Of a stretch of DNA of 64,000 nt, positions 25,578-34,091 are shown piece by piece. The stretch comes from Alteromonas mediterranea DE (GTDB lineage: Bacteria > Pseudomonadota > Gammaproteobacteria > Enterobacterales > Alteromonadaceae), in NCBI RefSeq assembly GCF_000020585.3, contig NC_011138.3:1903136-1967135 (forward strand), written 5' to 3'. The notes under the pieces are model-generated. The model made no database searches. It was not told where the DNA came from and worked only from the letters and a program-made list of their open reading frames with translations. Made by a program: the position numbers and the translations under genes. Positions within the stretch are counted from its first letter, which is position 1. Each line of letters starts with the position of its first letter.

Positions 25578-27293
25578 ATGAAGTCAACGTCGAGCGATAT
25601 TGATATTTCAAAAGTAAGCGACGAGCAACTGCCGGTCGCAAAGCATAAACTTAAAGGCTGGAAGCACTTCATGGGCTTGTATGCCGGTGAACACGTTGCG
25701 GCCACAGAGTTTGTTTTCGGTGCAACGTTTGTCGCCTTAGGCGCCACCATGACCGACATCTTGTTAGGCTTACTTATTGGTAACCTACTGGCTGTTTTGA
25801 GCTGGACACTTATCACTACACCTATAGCTGTTGAAACCCGTCTAAGCTTGTACTCCTATCTTCAGAAGATAGCGGGTGATTCAATGACCAAGCTCTATAA
25901 CTGGGCGAATGTGATCATATTCACCGTTATTTCCGCTGCGATGATTACCGTATCAGCCACTGCCGTTCGATTTGCGTTAAACATTCCAGCGCAGTTGAAC
26001 TGGTACCCGACTAATTTAGCATTTGTTGCTGTTGTGTTGGCTGTGGGCGTTATTGTTGTGTTTGTTGCCATGTACGGTTTTAACGCTGTGTCGGACTTCT
26101 CTCGTATTTGTGCCCCTTGGCTTTTCACTATGTTTATCTGTGGTCCACTTATTCTTATGCCTGCATTGGCAGAATCTGTGATAGGACAAACATTCTTAAC
26201 GTCGTGGAACGACTTTATGCATATCGGCAGTACGTCGGTGTGGACCGGTTTAACGCAAAGCGGTGAACCAGGAATTGGCTTATTAGAAGTTATTGGGTTC
26301 TCTTGGGCAGCAAATACCATCACGCATTTTGGCCTTATTGATATGGCGCTACTACGCTTTGCGAAACGCAAGCGCTACGGTCTTTGCACCTCAGCAGGCA
26401 TGTTGTTTGGTCACTATATCGCATGGATCTCAGCGGGTATTATGGGCGCGGGGACTGCGGTTATTGTGCAGAAATCTATTGTAGAACTTGATCCAGGTGA
26501 CGTGGCATTCCACGCGTTAGGTCTCTCTGGTCTTGTTATTGTTATCGTTGCCGGCTGGACTACCGCAAACGCTAACCTTTATCGTGCCGGACTTGCTGCA
26601 CAAGCTATTTTTAAAGATAAATCACGTACTAAAACCACTGCTATAGTTGGTATGGTTACCGTAGCCATCGCGTGCTTCCCATTCGTATTTACTAAGTTGC
26701 TGCCACTTTTAACTTATGCCGGGCTGCTTGTTGTTCCAGTCGGTGCAATAGTCTTCGCTGAGCATATGATTTTTCCTCGCATTGGGTTTACACGTTACTG
26801 GGCCCATTATCAAAGCCTTACCCATAGCACACCCGCTGTTGCAAGCTGGGGCCTAGGACTTGTGTTCGGCTTTGGGTTAAATGCGTTAGATGTTATTTCA
26901 TTCTATTACCTGTTTATCCCTACATGGTTCTTCACAATAGCCGTATATACCGTGCTTGCTGCTAAATACGGCGCGAAAGAAGAATACCCTGAGCAACAAG
27001 CGCAAGTGAAGGCCTTTGACGAGCGTGTTGAAGAACACCAACAGCAAGAAGCGGCGTTAGAAAGCGACCACGTTGAGGATATCAGCGCCGCAACTAAATT
27101 ATTGCGCCTTACTTCTGTAGCTAGCTTACTTGTGTCCATCGCGCTAGCAATTAAAACGTTTTCTCTTAGTGACACGCTTGCCGTGTACGAATCGAACCGT
27201 GATTTATTTTTCAATATAGGGTTCGCGTGCACCGTTATCTATTTCGTTACTGCGTATTGGGCGATGCGTCGCCAGAAAGCGCTACAAAGCTAA
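25578..27293 (+). CDS. NCS1-type permease, probable sugar-alcohol transporter
   Basis: About 571 residues with roughly twelve hydrophobic segments and hydrophilic ends (N-terminus from ATG 25578; C-terminal Glu/Gln-rich linker about 480-525, then two more helices). Motifs such as GLYAGEHVAATEFVFGA, AANTITHFGLIDMALLRF and AGWTTANANLYRAGLA resemble cytosine/purine permeases (nucleobase:cation symporter 1). No purine or pyrimidine gene is near; mannitol 2-dehydrogenase starts 10 bp downstream. So a polyol substrate is inferred. Earlier in-frame starts lie in the control region. Confidence 0.8.
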   Translation: MKSTSSDIDISKVSDEQLPVAKHKLKGWKHFMGLYAGEHVAATEFVFGATFVALGATMTDILLGLLIGNLLAVLSWTLITTPIAVETRLSLYSYLQKIAGDSMTKLYNWANVIIFTVISAAMITVSATAVRFALNIPAQLNWYPTNLAFVAVVLAVGVIVVFVAMYGFNAVSDFSRICAPWLFTMFICGPLILMPALAESVIGQTFLTSWNDFMHIGSTSVWTGLTQSGEPGIGLLEVIGFSWAANTITHFGLIDMALLRFAKRKRYGLCTSAGMLFGHYIAWISAGIMGAGTAVIVQKSIVELDPGDVAFHALGLSGLVIVIVAGWTTANANLYRAGLAAQAIFKDKSRTKTTAIVGMVTVAIACFPFVFTKLLPLLTYAGLLVVPVGAIVFAEHMIFPRIGFTRYWAHYQSLTHSTPAVASWGLGLVFGFGLNALDVISFYYLFIPTWFFTIAVYTVLAAKYGAKEEYPEQQAQVKAFDERVEEHQQQEAALESDHVEDISAATKLLRLTSVASLLVSIALAIKTFSLSDTLAVYESNRDLFFNIGFACTVIYFVTAYWAMRRQKALQS

Positions 27294-27303
27294 TAAGGTT
27301 TTT

Positions 27304-28839
27304 ATGCAATCTCAAACGACAATTTTATTAAACAGAGCTAACTTGCCATCCTTGCCAGCTGACGTTAAGCGTCCAGCTTATGATGTGGAGAATGTTCAAA
27401 CGGGTATTGTTCACATCGGCGTGGGTGGGTTTCATCGTGCACATGAAGCCATGTATGTAGACAGATTAATGGCCAAGACCGGTAATTTGTCGTGGGGTAT
27501 TTGTGGTGTAGGCCTTCGTGAAAACGACCGAGCAATGAAAAAAGTGTTCGATGAGCAAGACAATCTTTACACATTGGTTGAAAAGCACAATGACGGGTCG
27601 CGCTCTGCGTCAGTGATAGGTGCGATGACTGGTTTCTTAATGGCGCCAGATAATCCTCAAGCTGTCATTGATAAAATGTCTGAGCCTGAAGTGCGTATCG
27701 TTTCTTTAACCATCACTGAAGGTGGTTATAACTTTGATGCATCTACAGGTGAGTTTATTACCACTAACCCAGATGTGCTTCACGACATCGAAAATCCGAA
27801 AAGCCCTAAACTGGTTTTTGGCTACTTAGTTGCTGCAATCAAAAAGCGCAGAGAAAACAACGTTAAGCCCTTTACGGTTATGTCGTGCGACAATATTCAG
27901 CACAACGGTCATGTGTTGAAGAAGATGTTGCTAGCTTATATTGAGTTATTCGACCAAGCATTAGCGCAGTGGGTTAACGAGAACGTCAGCTTTCCTAATT
28001 CTATGGTAGACAGAATTACGCCTGCGACTACAAGCGAAGATATAGTAATGCTTAAAGCACAAGGGGTAGAAGATAGCTGGCCAGTAGTATGTGAGCCTTT
28101 CAAGCAGTGGGTTATTGAAGATGACTTTTGTAATACTAAGCCACAGTTTGATGAAGTGGACGCACAATTTGTTAGCGATGTAGCGCCTTATGAAAAGCTT
28201 AAACTACGCATGCTAAATGCTGGGCATTCAGTATTAGGGCTAGTGGGTTCAGTTGCCGGTCTTGATATTATCCATGAGAGTGTAGAAGCTGCGCAATTAA
28301 AACAGCTATTGTCTATCTTTATGGAAAAAGAGGTGATGCCAACCCTAGATCAGGTTGAAGGCATTGATGTATTTGATTATCGCGATACGTTAATCTCTCG
28401 TTTTTCAAATCCTTTTATCAAAGATACCTTAGCGCGTATTTGCTTAGAAAGTTCAGCCAAACTGCCAGTGTTCTTGCTGCCTACGGTACGTGATAACTTA
28501 GTAGCCGGGCGTGATGTAAGTATTAGTGCCTTCGTTGTCGCGTGTTGGTCGTATTATTCAGATAAACACGCGTCTCAAGACGGAAAGCCGCTAGAAATTA
28601 ACGACGTATTGTCTGATACACTTCATCGCGCTGCCCAGCAAAATGAAACAGACAGCTTAAGCTTCTTGAAGATAGAAGAAGTGTTTGGTGAGCTTGCTCA
28701 GCAAGAAAAATTTGCTGATGTCTACAAGGCATTCCTTGAGCGTGTTTATCAAAATGAGCCTGTACTTTCGATAAGCGAAGCACTTTCGGAGGAAAAGCTA
28801 GCGGTGGCTAAGGAAGATGCGAATAAGTCCCCGATGTGA
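27304..28839 (+). CDS. mannitol 2-dehydrogenase family protein (3' end altered by IS)
   Basis: Polyol-specific long-chain dehydrogenase oxidising mannitol (or arabitol/sorbitol) to the ketose with NAD. 511 residues; the N-terminal IVHIGVGGFHRAHEAMYVDRL, EGGYNF, PFTVMSCDNIQHNG and the active-site KLRMLNAGHSVLGLVGS are typical. It is co-transcribed with the permease. The last eight codons lie in an IS5-type element; removing the element and one target copy gives a 505-residue protein ending AVAKAS, so the enzyme is probably still active. Confidence 0.94.
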   Translation: MQSQTTILLNRANLPSLPADVKRPAYDVENVQTGIVHIGVGGFHRAHEAMYVDRLMAKTGNLSWGICGVGLRENDRAMKKVFDEQDNLYTLVEKHNDGSRSASVIGAMTGFLMAPDNPQAVIDKMSEPEVRIVSLTITEGGYNFDASTGEFITTNPDVLHDIENPKSPKLVFGYLVAAIKKRRENNVKPFTVMSCDNIQHNGHVLKKMLLAYIELFDQALAQWVNENVSFPNSMVDRITPATTSEDIVMLKAQGVEDSWPVVCEPFKQWVIEDDFCNTKPQFDEVDAQFVSDVAPYEKLKLRMLNAGHSVLGLVGSVAGLDIIHESVEAAQLKQLLSIFMEKEVMPTLDQVEGIDVFDYRDTLISRFSNPFIKDTLARICLESSAKLPVFLLPTVRDNLVAGRDVSISAFVVACWSYYSDKHASQDGKPLEINDVLSDTLHRAAQQNETDSLSFLKIEEVFGELAQQEKFADVYKAFLERVYQNEPVLSISEALSEEKLAVAKEDANKSPM

Positions 28840-30004
28840 GATCATAGCTGCATAGTAAATCACAGCCATTACCGCCCATGAGCCAACAGTTAACTTTTGC
28901 CGATAGCGAGTTTTCCAGCAAGCGCCGTCAGACCCGTAAAGAGATATTCTTATCCAGAATGGATAACCTGCTGCCGTGGTCTCAATTGCTGGAAGTGATT
29001 GAACCCTTTTATCCTAAAGCAGGCAATGGCAGACGTCCATATGCGCTTGAGACCATGTTTCGCATTCACTGTATGCAGCAATGGTATAGCCTCGGTGATG
29101 AAGCGATGGAAGATGCGTTATATGAAATTGCTTCGATGCGTCAGTTTGCGCAACTGTCACTGGATAAAGCCATTCCTGACCGCACCACCATTATGAACTT
29201 CCGTCACTTGCTGGAAAAGCACAAGCTGACTCGCCAATTATTCAAAACGGTCAACCAATGGCTGTCGGAGTGCGGTGTGATGATGACGCAGGGTACACTG
29301 GTGGATGCGACGATTATTGAAGCTCCCAGCTCCACCAAGAATAAAAAGAATGAGCGTGACCCGGATATGCACCAGACCAAAAAAGGTAATGAATGGCACT
29401 TCGGCATGAAAGCCCATATAGGAGTGGATGCCAAGAGTGGCCTGACGCATACGCTGGTGACCACTGCCGCCAACGAACATGACCTGAATCAGATGAAGAA
29501 CCTGTTGCATGGCGATGAGGAATTCATCTCTGGCGATGCTGGATATCAAGGCGCAGAGAAGCGTGAAGAACTTAAAGAAAAGGATGTGGAATGGCTGATT
29601 GCTGAGCGTCCCGGAAAGGTTCGGGCACTGAAAAAGCATCCCCGCAAAAACAAAACTGCCATCAACATCGAATATTTAAAAGCCAGCATCCGAGCAAAAG
29701 TTGAACACCCGTTTCGCATCATCAAATGTCAGTTCGGCTTTATCAAAGCACGCTATAAAGGGCTGACAAAAAATGACTCACAGTTAGCCATGCTATTCAC
29801 CTTGGCGAACCTGTTTAAAGTAGACCAGATGTTACGACGACAGCCAAGATCTGTCTGAAATCCGGGAATAGCCCGGAATTAGGTCGAAATCCGGCCTAAA
29901 ACGGCAGTATATTGGCCAAAATTGAGAATTTAGCGTTCAAAAATTAGACGGCGAATGCAAAGGCTGGTTCAAGAACTAAATTGCAGGACTTATTCGCAGT
30001 TTCC
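28812..30004 (+). mobile_element. IS5-family insertion sequence (1193 bp)
   Basis: Terminal inverted repeats GGAAGATGCGAATAAGTCC (28812-28830) and the complement of 29986-30004 (GGAAACTGCGAATAAGTCC) match at 17 of 19 positions. A 4-bp direct repeat CTAA flanks it (28808-28811 and 30005-30008), fitting the YTAR target of IS5-group elements. One transposase gene lies inside. The intact duplication and ends suggest a recent insertion. Confidence 0.93.
28878..29858 (+). CDS. IS5-family transposase
   Basis: 326-residue DDE transposase. The first catalytic Asp is in [12 protein letters not shown], the second in [13 protein letters not shown], and the Glu in [16 protein letters not shown] (the Y-(2)-R-(3)-E-(6)-K-type signature region). 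N-terminal DUF772 domain ([21 protein letters not shown]). Full length with no frameshift. It may be read from the permease-dehydrogenase promoter, because the operon terminator now lies beyond the element. Confidence 0.96.
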   Translation: MSQQLTFADSEFSSKRRQTRKEIFLSRMDNLLPWSQLLEVIEPFYPKAGNGRRPYALETMFRIHCMQQWYSLGDEAMEDALYEIASMRQFAQLSLDKAIPDRTTIMNFRHLLEKHKLTRQLFKTVNQWLSECGVMMTQGTLVDATIIEAPSSTKNKKNERDPDMHQTKKGNEWHFGMKAHIGVDAKSGLTHTLVTTAANEHDLNQMKNLLHGDEEFISGDAGYQGAEKREELKEKDVEWLIAERPGKVRALKKHPRKNKTAINIEYLKASIRAKVEHPFRIIKCQFGFIKARYKGLTKNDSQLAMLFTLANLFKVDQMLRRQPRSV

Positions 30005-30036
30005 CTAAAGCCAGTTAGATACTAATTAATAAATAA

Positions 30037-30063
30037 AAGGAGAGTTAATATTAACTCTCCTTT
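30037..30063 (+). terminator. original terminator of the permease-dehydrogenase operon
   Basis: GGAGAGTTAA / TTAACTCTCC with AAA/TTT extensions and a T run. It is about 25 bp past the ancestral mannitol dehydrogenase stop (TAG at about 30015-30017), now separated from the gene by the IS. Confidence 0.85.
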
Positions 30064-30083
30064 TTTTCATCTTGAAAAGAAAA

Positions 30084-30150
30084 AAGCGACCCGGAGGTCG
30101 CTTCTTAAAGTGCAGATTACTCTGCAACCATGTTGAACTGATTCACATGG
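30084..30150 (-). ncRNA. structured 3' UTR of DUF3718 gene, copy 3, with terminator
   Basis: CCATGT/ACATGG (30128-30133 / 30145-30150), TGCAGA/TCTGCA (30111-30116 / 30121-30126, loop TTAC) and terminator stem AAGCGACC/GGTCGCTT (30084-30091 / 30096-30103) with a minus-strand T run. Stem 2 and the terminator differ in sequence from copies 1 and 2 but keep pairing. Confidence 0.75.
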
Positions 30151-30162
30151 CGTGAAAGGGGG

Positions 30163-30555
30163 TTACAGTCTGTCGTTAATTACCGCTGCAATTGGGTTGT
30201 CTTGCAAGCCGTTTTCGGCAACCCATGCTTGCAGTGTTTTACCGTCTGCTTCAGGCGCATTTAAATCGCTCTTGGGCATTTTCTTAACCAGTAGCTCACC
30301 AGCTTCTACTGCGTTACTTAGCAGAGCCGTACGAATTAGGCTGTTACCACTACAGCTAATGCCTGAGTAATAATCTTTAAGCTTCATACGATAATCTGAT
30401 TCAACTGAACGCATCTTCTTACGAAGCTCGCCTTTATCGTCAGCTTGTACAATAGTGCAAATGTTTGCTAGCGCCTCGCTTACATCTGCGTGTGCCATAC
30501 CTGACATGCCAAATGTTGCTGCGATAACAAGAGAAGTTTTAACGATTTTCAACAT
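30163..30555 (-). CDS. DUF3718 family periplasmic protein, copy 3
   Basis: 130 residues; same family as the genes at 22122 and 22764 but more diverged (signal peptide ends HADVSE; MRSVESDYRMKLKDYYSGISC; ENGLQDNPIAAVINDRL). Two Cys (33 and 68) are conserved. Together with copies 1 and 2 it flanks the sugar-alcohol locus, which suggests that locus was placed into, or the genes were spread from, one DUF3718 array. Function unknown. Confidence 0.88.
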   Translation of the reverse strand: MLKIVKTSLVIAATFGMSGMAHADVSEALANICTIVQADDKGELRKKMRSVESDYRMKLKDYYSGISCSGNSLIRTALLSNAVEAGELLVKKMPKSDLNAPEADGKTLQAWVAENGLQDNPIAAVINDRL

Positions 30556-30642
30556 GGTTAATTCCTCAAGTAAGTTGTTTGAATATTCGTTCGTTGGAAA
30601 CGATTAAACAATATTCATGAGAGGTTAGAAACGCCGTAATCG

Positions 30643-30654
30643 ATACTTAGGTAT
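30643..30654. promoter_or_regulatory. candidate operator upstream of DUF3718 copy 3
   Basis: ATAC-TTAG-GTAT inverted repeat, centred about 93 bp upstream of the start codon. Shorter than in copies 1 and 2 but the same half-site. Confidence 0.4.
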
Positions 30655-30759
30655 GTGGCTTAATAACTGACATAGCACACTAAATGAGTGCGCTAAATAA
30701 GCACGTTAAATAAGCGCAATAAAAAAGCGCTCTGGGTGAGCGCTTTTAGGCAGGGTGGG

Positions 30760-31662
30760 CTAGTGTGGCTTAAAATTACTTGCCACTTCCATAATTTGTT
30801 CACGCATCCACATATGGGCGTAGTCGTGGTCTGCGCTAACATGCCAATACAAATAATATTCGACCGGCGGCAGGTCAAAGGGCATTTCGTAAATCGCAAG
30901 ATCGTAATGCTTTGCTAAGTGAAATGGTAAACAAGCGATTAAATCGGTTTTCACTATGGTACTGGGTACTGTCAAAAAGTGTTGCCCACGCATGACTTCT
31001 TTTCTTCTTTTGCCCATTTTGTCTAGCGCTACGTCAATAGGGCCTGCGCCCGATTTGCGTTGCGATACGTTAATATGCCCAAGACGAAGAAAGGTATCTA
31101 AGTCCAGCCCGTTTTTTAGGGCAGGGTGATTTTTACGGGCTAATACAACAAACCTGTCTTGTGCAATTTTCTCTTTACACAAGTGTGGGTCGGTAAACGT
31201 AGACGCGTCAGCGAAGAAGTCCAGCGTACCCGCTGCCATTGCGGATACCACCTGACTGCGCGGAATTTCGTAGTTTGTTAATCCAATATTCGGCGCTAAG
31301 TTTTGAAGGCGAGAGACTAAGCGAGGCATTATGCTCACCTCTAGTAAATCGCGGCTAGCAAAGTTGAAGGACTTTTCAGCGGTAAGCGGGTCGAAGGTAT
31401 GGCTTTCTTGAACACTCTTGCGTAACAATGCAAGGGCCTGACGCGCAGGAACAATAATGTTTTGAGCTACTGGTGTAGGTGTCATGCTATGCCCAGTGCG
31501 CACGAAAAGCGGGTCATTAAGCATTTCTCTCAGTCTTGCTAATGAATTACTCACCGCGGGTTGAGTAATACATAGTACGTCTGCTGCCTTGGTCAAACTG
31601 CCTGCCGTATAAATGGCATCAAATACGGCAAACAAATTTAAATCGATTCTATTGAGATTCAT
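30760..31662 (-). CDS. LysR-type transcriptional regulator
   Basis: 300 residues. N-terminal winged helix-turn-helix (LTKAADVLCITQPAVSNSLARLREMLNDPLFVRTGHSM) is typical of LysR regulators, followed by a periplasmic-binding-fold effector domain. It is a lone gene, transcribed divergently from the MaoC-like gene across about 230 bp, which may be its target. The effector cannot be read from sequence. Confidence 0.94.
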   Translation of the reverse strand: MNLNRIDLNLFAVFDAIYTAGSLTKAADVLCITQPAVSNSLARLREMLNDPLFVRTGHSMTPTPVAQNIIVPARQALALLRKSVQESHTFDPLTAEKSFNFASRDLLEVSIMPRLVSRLQNLAPNIGLTNYEIPRSQVVSAMAAGTLDFFADASTFTDPHLCKEKIAQDRFVVLARKNHPALKNGLDLDTFLRLGHINVSQRKSGAGPIDVALDKMGKRRKEVMRGQHFLTVPSTIVKTDLIACLPFHLAKHYDLAIYEMPFDLPPVEYYLYWHVSADHDYAHMWMREQIMEVASNFKPH

Positions 31663-31894
31663 AACTAATCCTTTACGAGCGAATGCTCTGAAAAAAAGCC
31701 AATAGATGAAGAAGCGCTGTGTTTGTAACAGCGTGTATTAAAGCAATATATGAATGCATTGCTACATAGCATCTACGATAAATTTGCGTTAGTGTAACAA
31801 GAATATTTATAAATACCTATTATTAAAAGTTAATTGAAACATTCAAGTGAATAATAGTAGGTTGGTCGTGTACAAACGGAGAATGGACGTAAAA

Positions 31895-32344
31895 ATGGAA
31901 ACGCTTTTGGATTTATCGGTAGGGGATTTACTTGAGCAGCCTGAATGGCTAACCGTAACTCAAGACATGATTAATCAGTTTGCTGACGCAACCGGTGATC
32001 ATCAATGGATTCATCTTGACGGGGCACGTTGTGAAAAAGAGAGCCCGTTTAAAACCACCATAGCTCACGGTTTTCTAAGCGCTAGTTTGATGCCAAAGGC
32101 TTTTGCCGAAGTGGTATCACCGAGCGAACGCATAGCCTCTATGATTAATTACGGCATCGATAAGTTGCGCTTTCTAGAGCCAGTGAAATGCAACGATTCG
32201 CTCAAGTATCAATTTAAACTGATTGACGTGACTGAAAAGCCGCAAGGCAAGCTCTTTAAAGTTGAGGCTAGCTGCCTTTTAAAATCGAGCGGTAACCCAG
32301 CGCTTGTAGGCAGTTTTTTAATGTTAGCGATACTTAAACCCTAG
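31895..32344 (+). CDS. MaoC-like (R)-specific hydratase-type protein
   Basis: Hot-dog-fold protein of about 149 residues. The hydratase motif FADATGDHQWIHLD carries the Asp/His pair of MaoC-type (R)-enoyl hydratases, and IAHGFLSASLMP follows. Start: ATG at 31895 fits the family N-terminus, but GGAG at 31878-31881 lies 13 bases before it; ATG at 31883 and GTG at 31847 are alternatives. Possibly linked to fatty acid or polyhydroxyalkanoate metabolism, by family only. Confidence 0.87.
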   Translation: METLLDLSVGDLLEQPEWLTVTQDMINQFADATGDHQWIHLDGARCEKESPFKTTIAHGFLSASLMPKAFAEVVSPSERIASMINYGIDKLRFLEPVKCNDSLKYQFKLIDVTEKPQGKLFKVEASCLLKSSGNPALVGSFLMLAILKP

Positions 32345-32424
32345 CTCAAGCTATATGCAGGGCCATGGCAATAATGGGCATATTAATGAATTTTCACTGT
32401 TTTGGTGAAAACTAAGCACAAAAA

Positions 32425-32456
32425 AGCCTGATGAAGAACGCATCCTTCATCAGGCT
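32425..32456 (-). terminator. entericidin-like gene terminator
   Basis: AGCCTGATGAAG / CTTCATCAGGCT, a 12-bp perfect stem with an 8-base loop and a T run on the minus strand. Confidence 0.88.
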
Positions 32457-32502
32457 ATTGTTGATAGTAGAGAACTCTGTACCTAATTCACAAAATTGGC
32501 AC

Positions 32503-32667
32503 TTAGTTCGATGCCTCTTGCGCTCCTTCTTCTACCGCTTCACCAGCGCTTTGAATATCTTCGCCAGCGCCTTCGATAGTAGCGCAACCACCTAAGCTTC
32601 CAATACTCGCTGCAAAAATCAGTGCTAAAAATGCGTGTTTACGTGTAGTTGAATTTAACATTTCCAT
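32503..32667 (-). CDS. entericidin-like small lipoprotein
   Basis: 54 residues. Basic N-terminus, hydrophobic stretch HAFLALIFAASIGSLGGC with lipobox LGGC, then a short acidic, Gly/Ala-rich mature part (ATIEGAGEDIQSAGEAVEEG) typical of entericidin EcnA/EcnB. The ATG at 32667 has GGAG six bases upstream. It is followed by a strong terminator and lies just beyond the MscS gene, same strand. Confidence 0.82.
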   Translation of the reverse strand: MEMLNSTTRKHAFLALIFAASIGSLGGCATIEGAGEDIQSAGEAVEEGAQEASN

Positions 32668-32685
32668 TTGTTTCTCCTTTGGTTT

Positions 32686-33681
32686 TTACTCTTCATCGGC
32701 GTGACTTGACCCGTCGCTCGCCTTTTCGCCAGCAGAAGACTGCGGCGAGGTTGAACTATGGTTACTTGCTTTCGATTCATTTCGATCGCTAAGCATGGTG
32801 TTTAGTTTATCGCTGCCCTTGGCATTAAAATCCAGCGTTCTGATTGGGAACGGTATCAGTATGTCATTATCTTCAAGCACCGTTTTAACCGTGGTAATGG
32901 CATCGTGACGAACTACCATAAAGCCCGGCTCTCCCGGATATCGAATCCAAAACCACAGCAGAAGATTAATACTAGAATCGCCAAAAGACTCGGCATACAC
33001 CGCGGTTTCTTCTTTCTTGATAACGTAGTCCTTTTCGTTCATCGCATCCGTAATCACTTTAGCGGCTTGTTCAATATCGTCGGCGTAGGATATACCCACA
33101 GGCACTTCTATTCTTCGGTAACCTAAATACGAATAATTAGTCAGGATGTTGCGGAACAAAATTTTGTTTGGAATAACCTCTAGCTGGCCGTAAAAGGTTT
33201 CCACCAACGTATTTCTAAGGTTTATTTCCTTAACATTTCCAAACACCCCTTCAGCTTCAATAACATCACCAATATCAAAGGGCTTTCTAATACCCATTGC
33301 TACGCCAGCAATGAAGTTTTCTGTCATGTCTTGAAAAGCAAAACCAATCGCTAACCCTACAATACCAGCACCTGCAAGTAGTGATGTAACAGTGCCTTTA
33401 AGACCGACGAAATCTAGAGCAATGAAAATGCCGGCAACAAGTACAATCGCTTTAATAATAGAGGTAAGAAGGCCAGCAATTTGTCGGGACTCAAACGTAC
33501 GTCGCATTAGTTTACCTGCGACGTTGCCCACAACTTTAGCTATGACCCCAAATACAATAGCAATAAGAAATGCGACGACTATATTTGGTAGTAGGGTAAT
33601 GCCACCCTCTATCCAGCTTTCTAACTTTTCACTTAAAAGCTTATATACCTCGTCTACTTTCGGAAACTCCATAAACCTCAT
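32686..33681 (-). CDS. MscS-family mechanosensitive channel
   Basis: 331 residues. Three N-terminal membrane segments (about 25-50, 65-90 and 95-125). The third, LLAGAGIVGLAIGFAFQDMTENFIAG, is the Gly/Ala-rich pore-lining helix of MscS. A beta-domain (FDIGDVIEAEGVFGNVKEINLRNT) and a soluble alpha/beta domain follow. The C-terminal 40 residues are low-complexity Ser/Lys-rich. It protects from hypo-osmotic shock and is small-conductance-like, as in most marine bacteria. Confidence 0.92.
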   Translation of the reverse strand: MRFMEFPKVDEVYKLLSEKLESWIEGGITLLPNIVVAFLIAIVFGVIAKVVGNVAGKLMRRTFESRQIAGLLTSIIKAIVLVAGIFIALDFVGLKGTVTSLLAGAGIVGLAIGFAFQDMTENFIAGVAMGIRKPFDIGDVIEAEGVFGNVKEINLRNTLVETFYGQLEVIPNKILFRNILTNYSYLGYRRIEVPVGISYADDIEQAAKVITDAMNEKDYVIKKEETAVYAESFGDSSINLLLWFWIRYPGEPGFMVVRHDAITTVKTVLEDNDILIPFPIRTLDFNAKGSDKLNTMLSDRNESKASNHSSTSPQSSAGEKASDGSSHADEE

Positions 33682-34091
33682 TCACCTGTTGTGGGCCTGT
33701 TCTTGATCAATCAAATTTCGTTCCTCTAAATGCTAATTCTTATGTGATTGAATTTTATGAAGTTAGTTTAGGTGTGTAGGTGGGCCGTTGTAGAGGTAGT
33801 GTATAAATTACCTAATCAATGAAACATATACTCAGTGGAATATTAGGAAGTATCTAGATTTTAAATACGATCTTATCCAAAAGTCTATCTGGTCTGACCA
33901 TGTGTAAAATTAATGTAAACATATTATTCACAATAAATTTACAAAGGTGAAAATCGGGCATAGTATCAATTGAGTAGGCCATCACTTGATGTGACCTATC
34001 ACAATAACAACACAAAATCGAACAGCCTGTTGCTAGCGGAAAGTGTGAGTAGTAGTGCCGGTAGTGATAAGCCCAGATTTGGAATCACACT
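33682..34091. other. non-coding stretch before the TonB receptor
   Basis: 410 bp between divergent MscS and receptor genes. AT-rich; I see no gene, no clear palindrome and no Fur-box of convincing quality. Confidence 0.5.

Noticed and set aside
29204..29639. Minus-strand frames inside the insertion sequence
   Set aside because: Shadows of the transposase gene; no start signal and no family.
33682..34091. Fur box upstream of the TonB receptor
   Set aside because: AT-rich sequence, but no convincing match to the 19-bp Fur consensus could be read.
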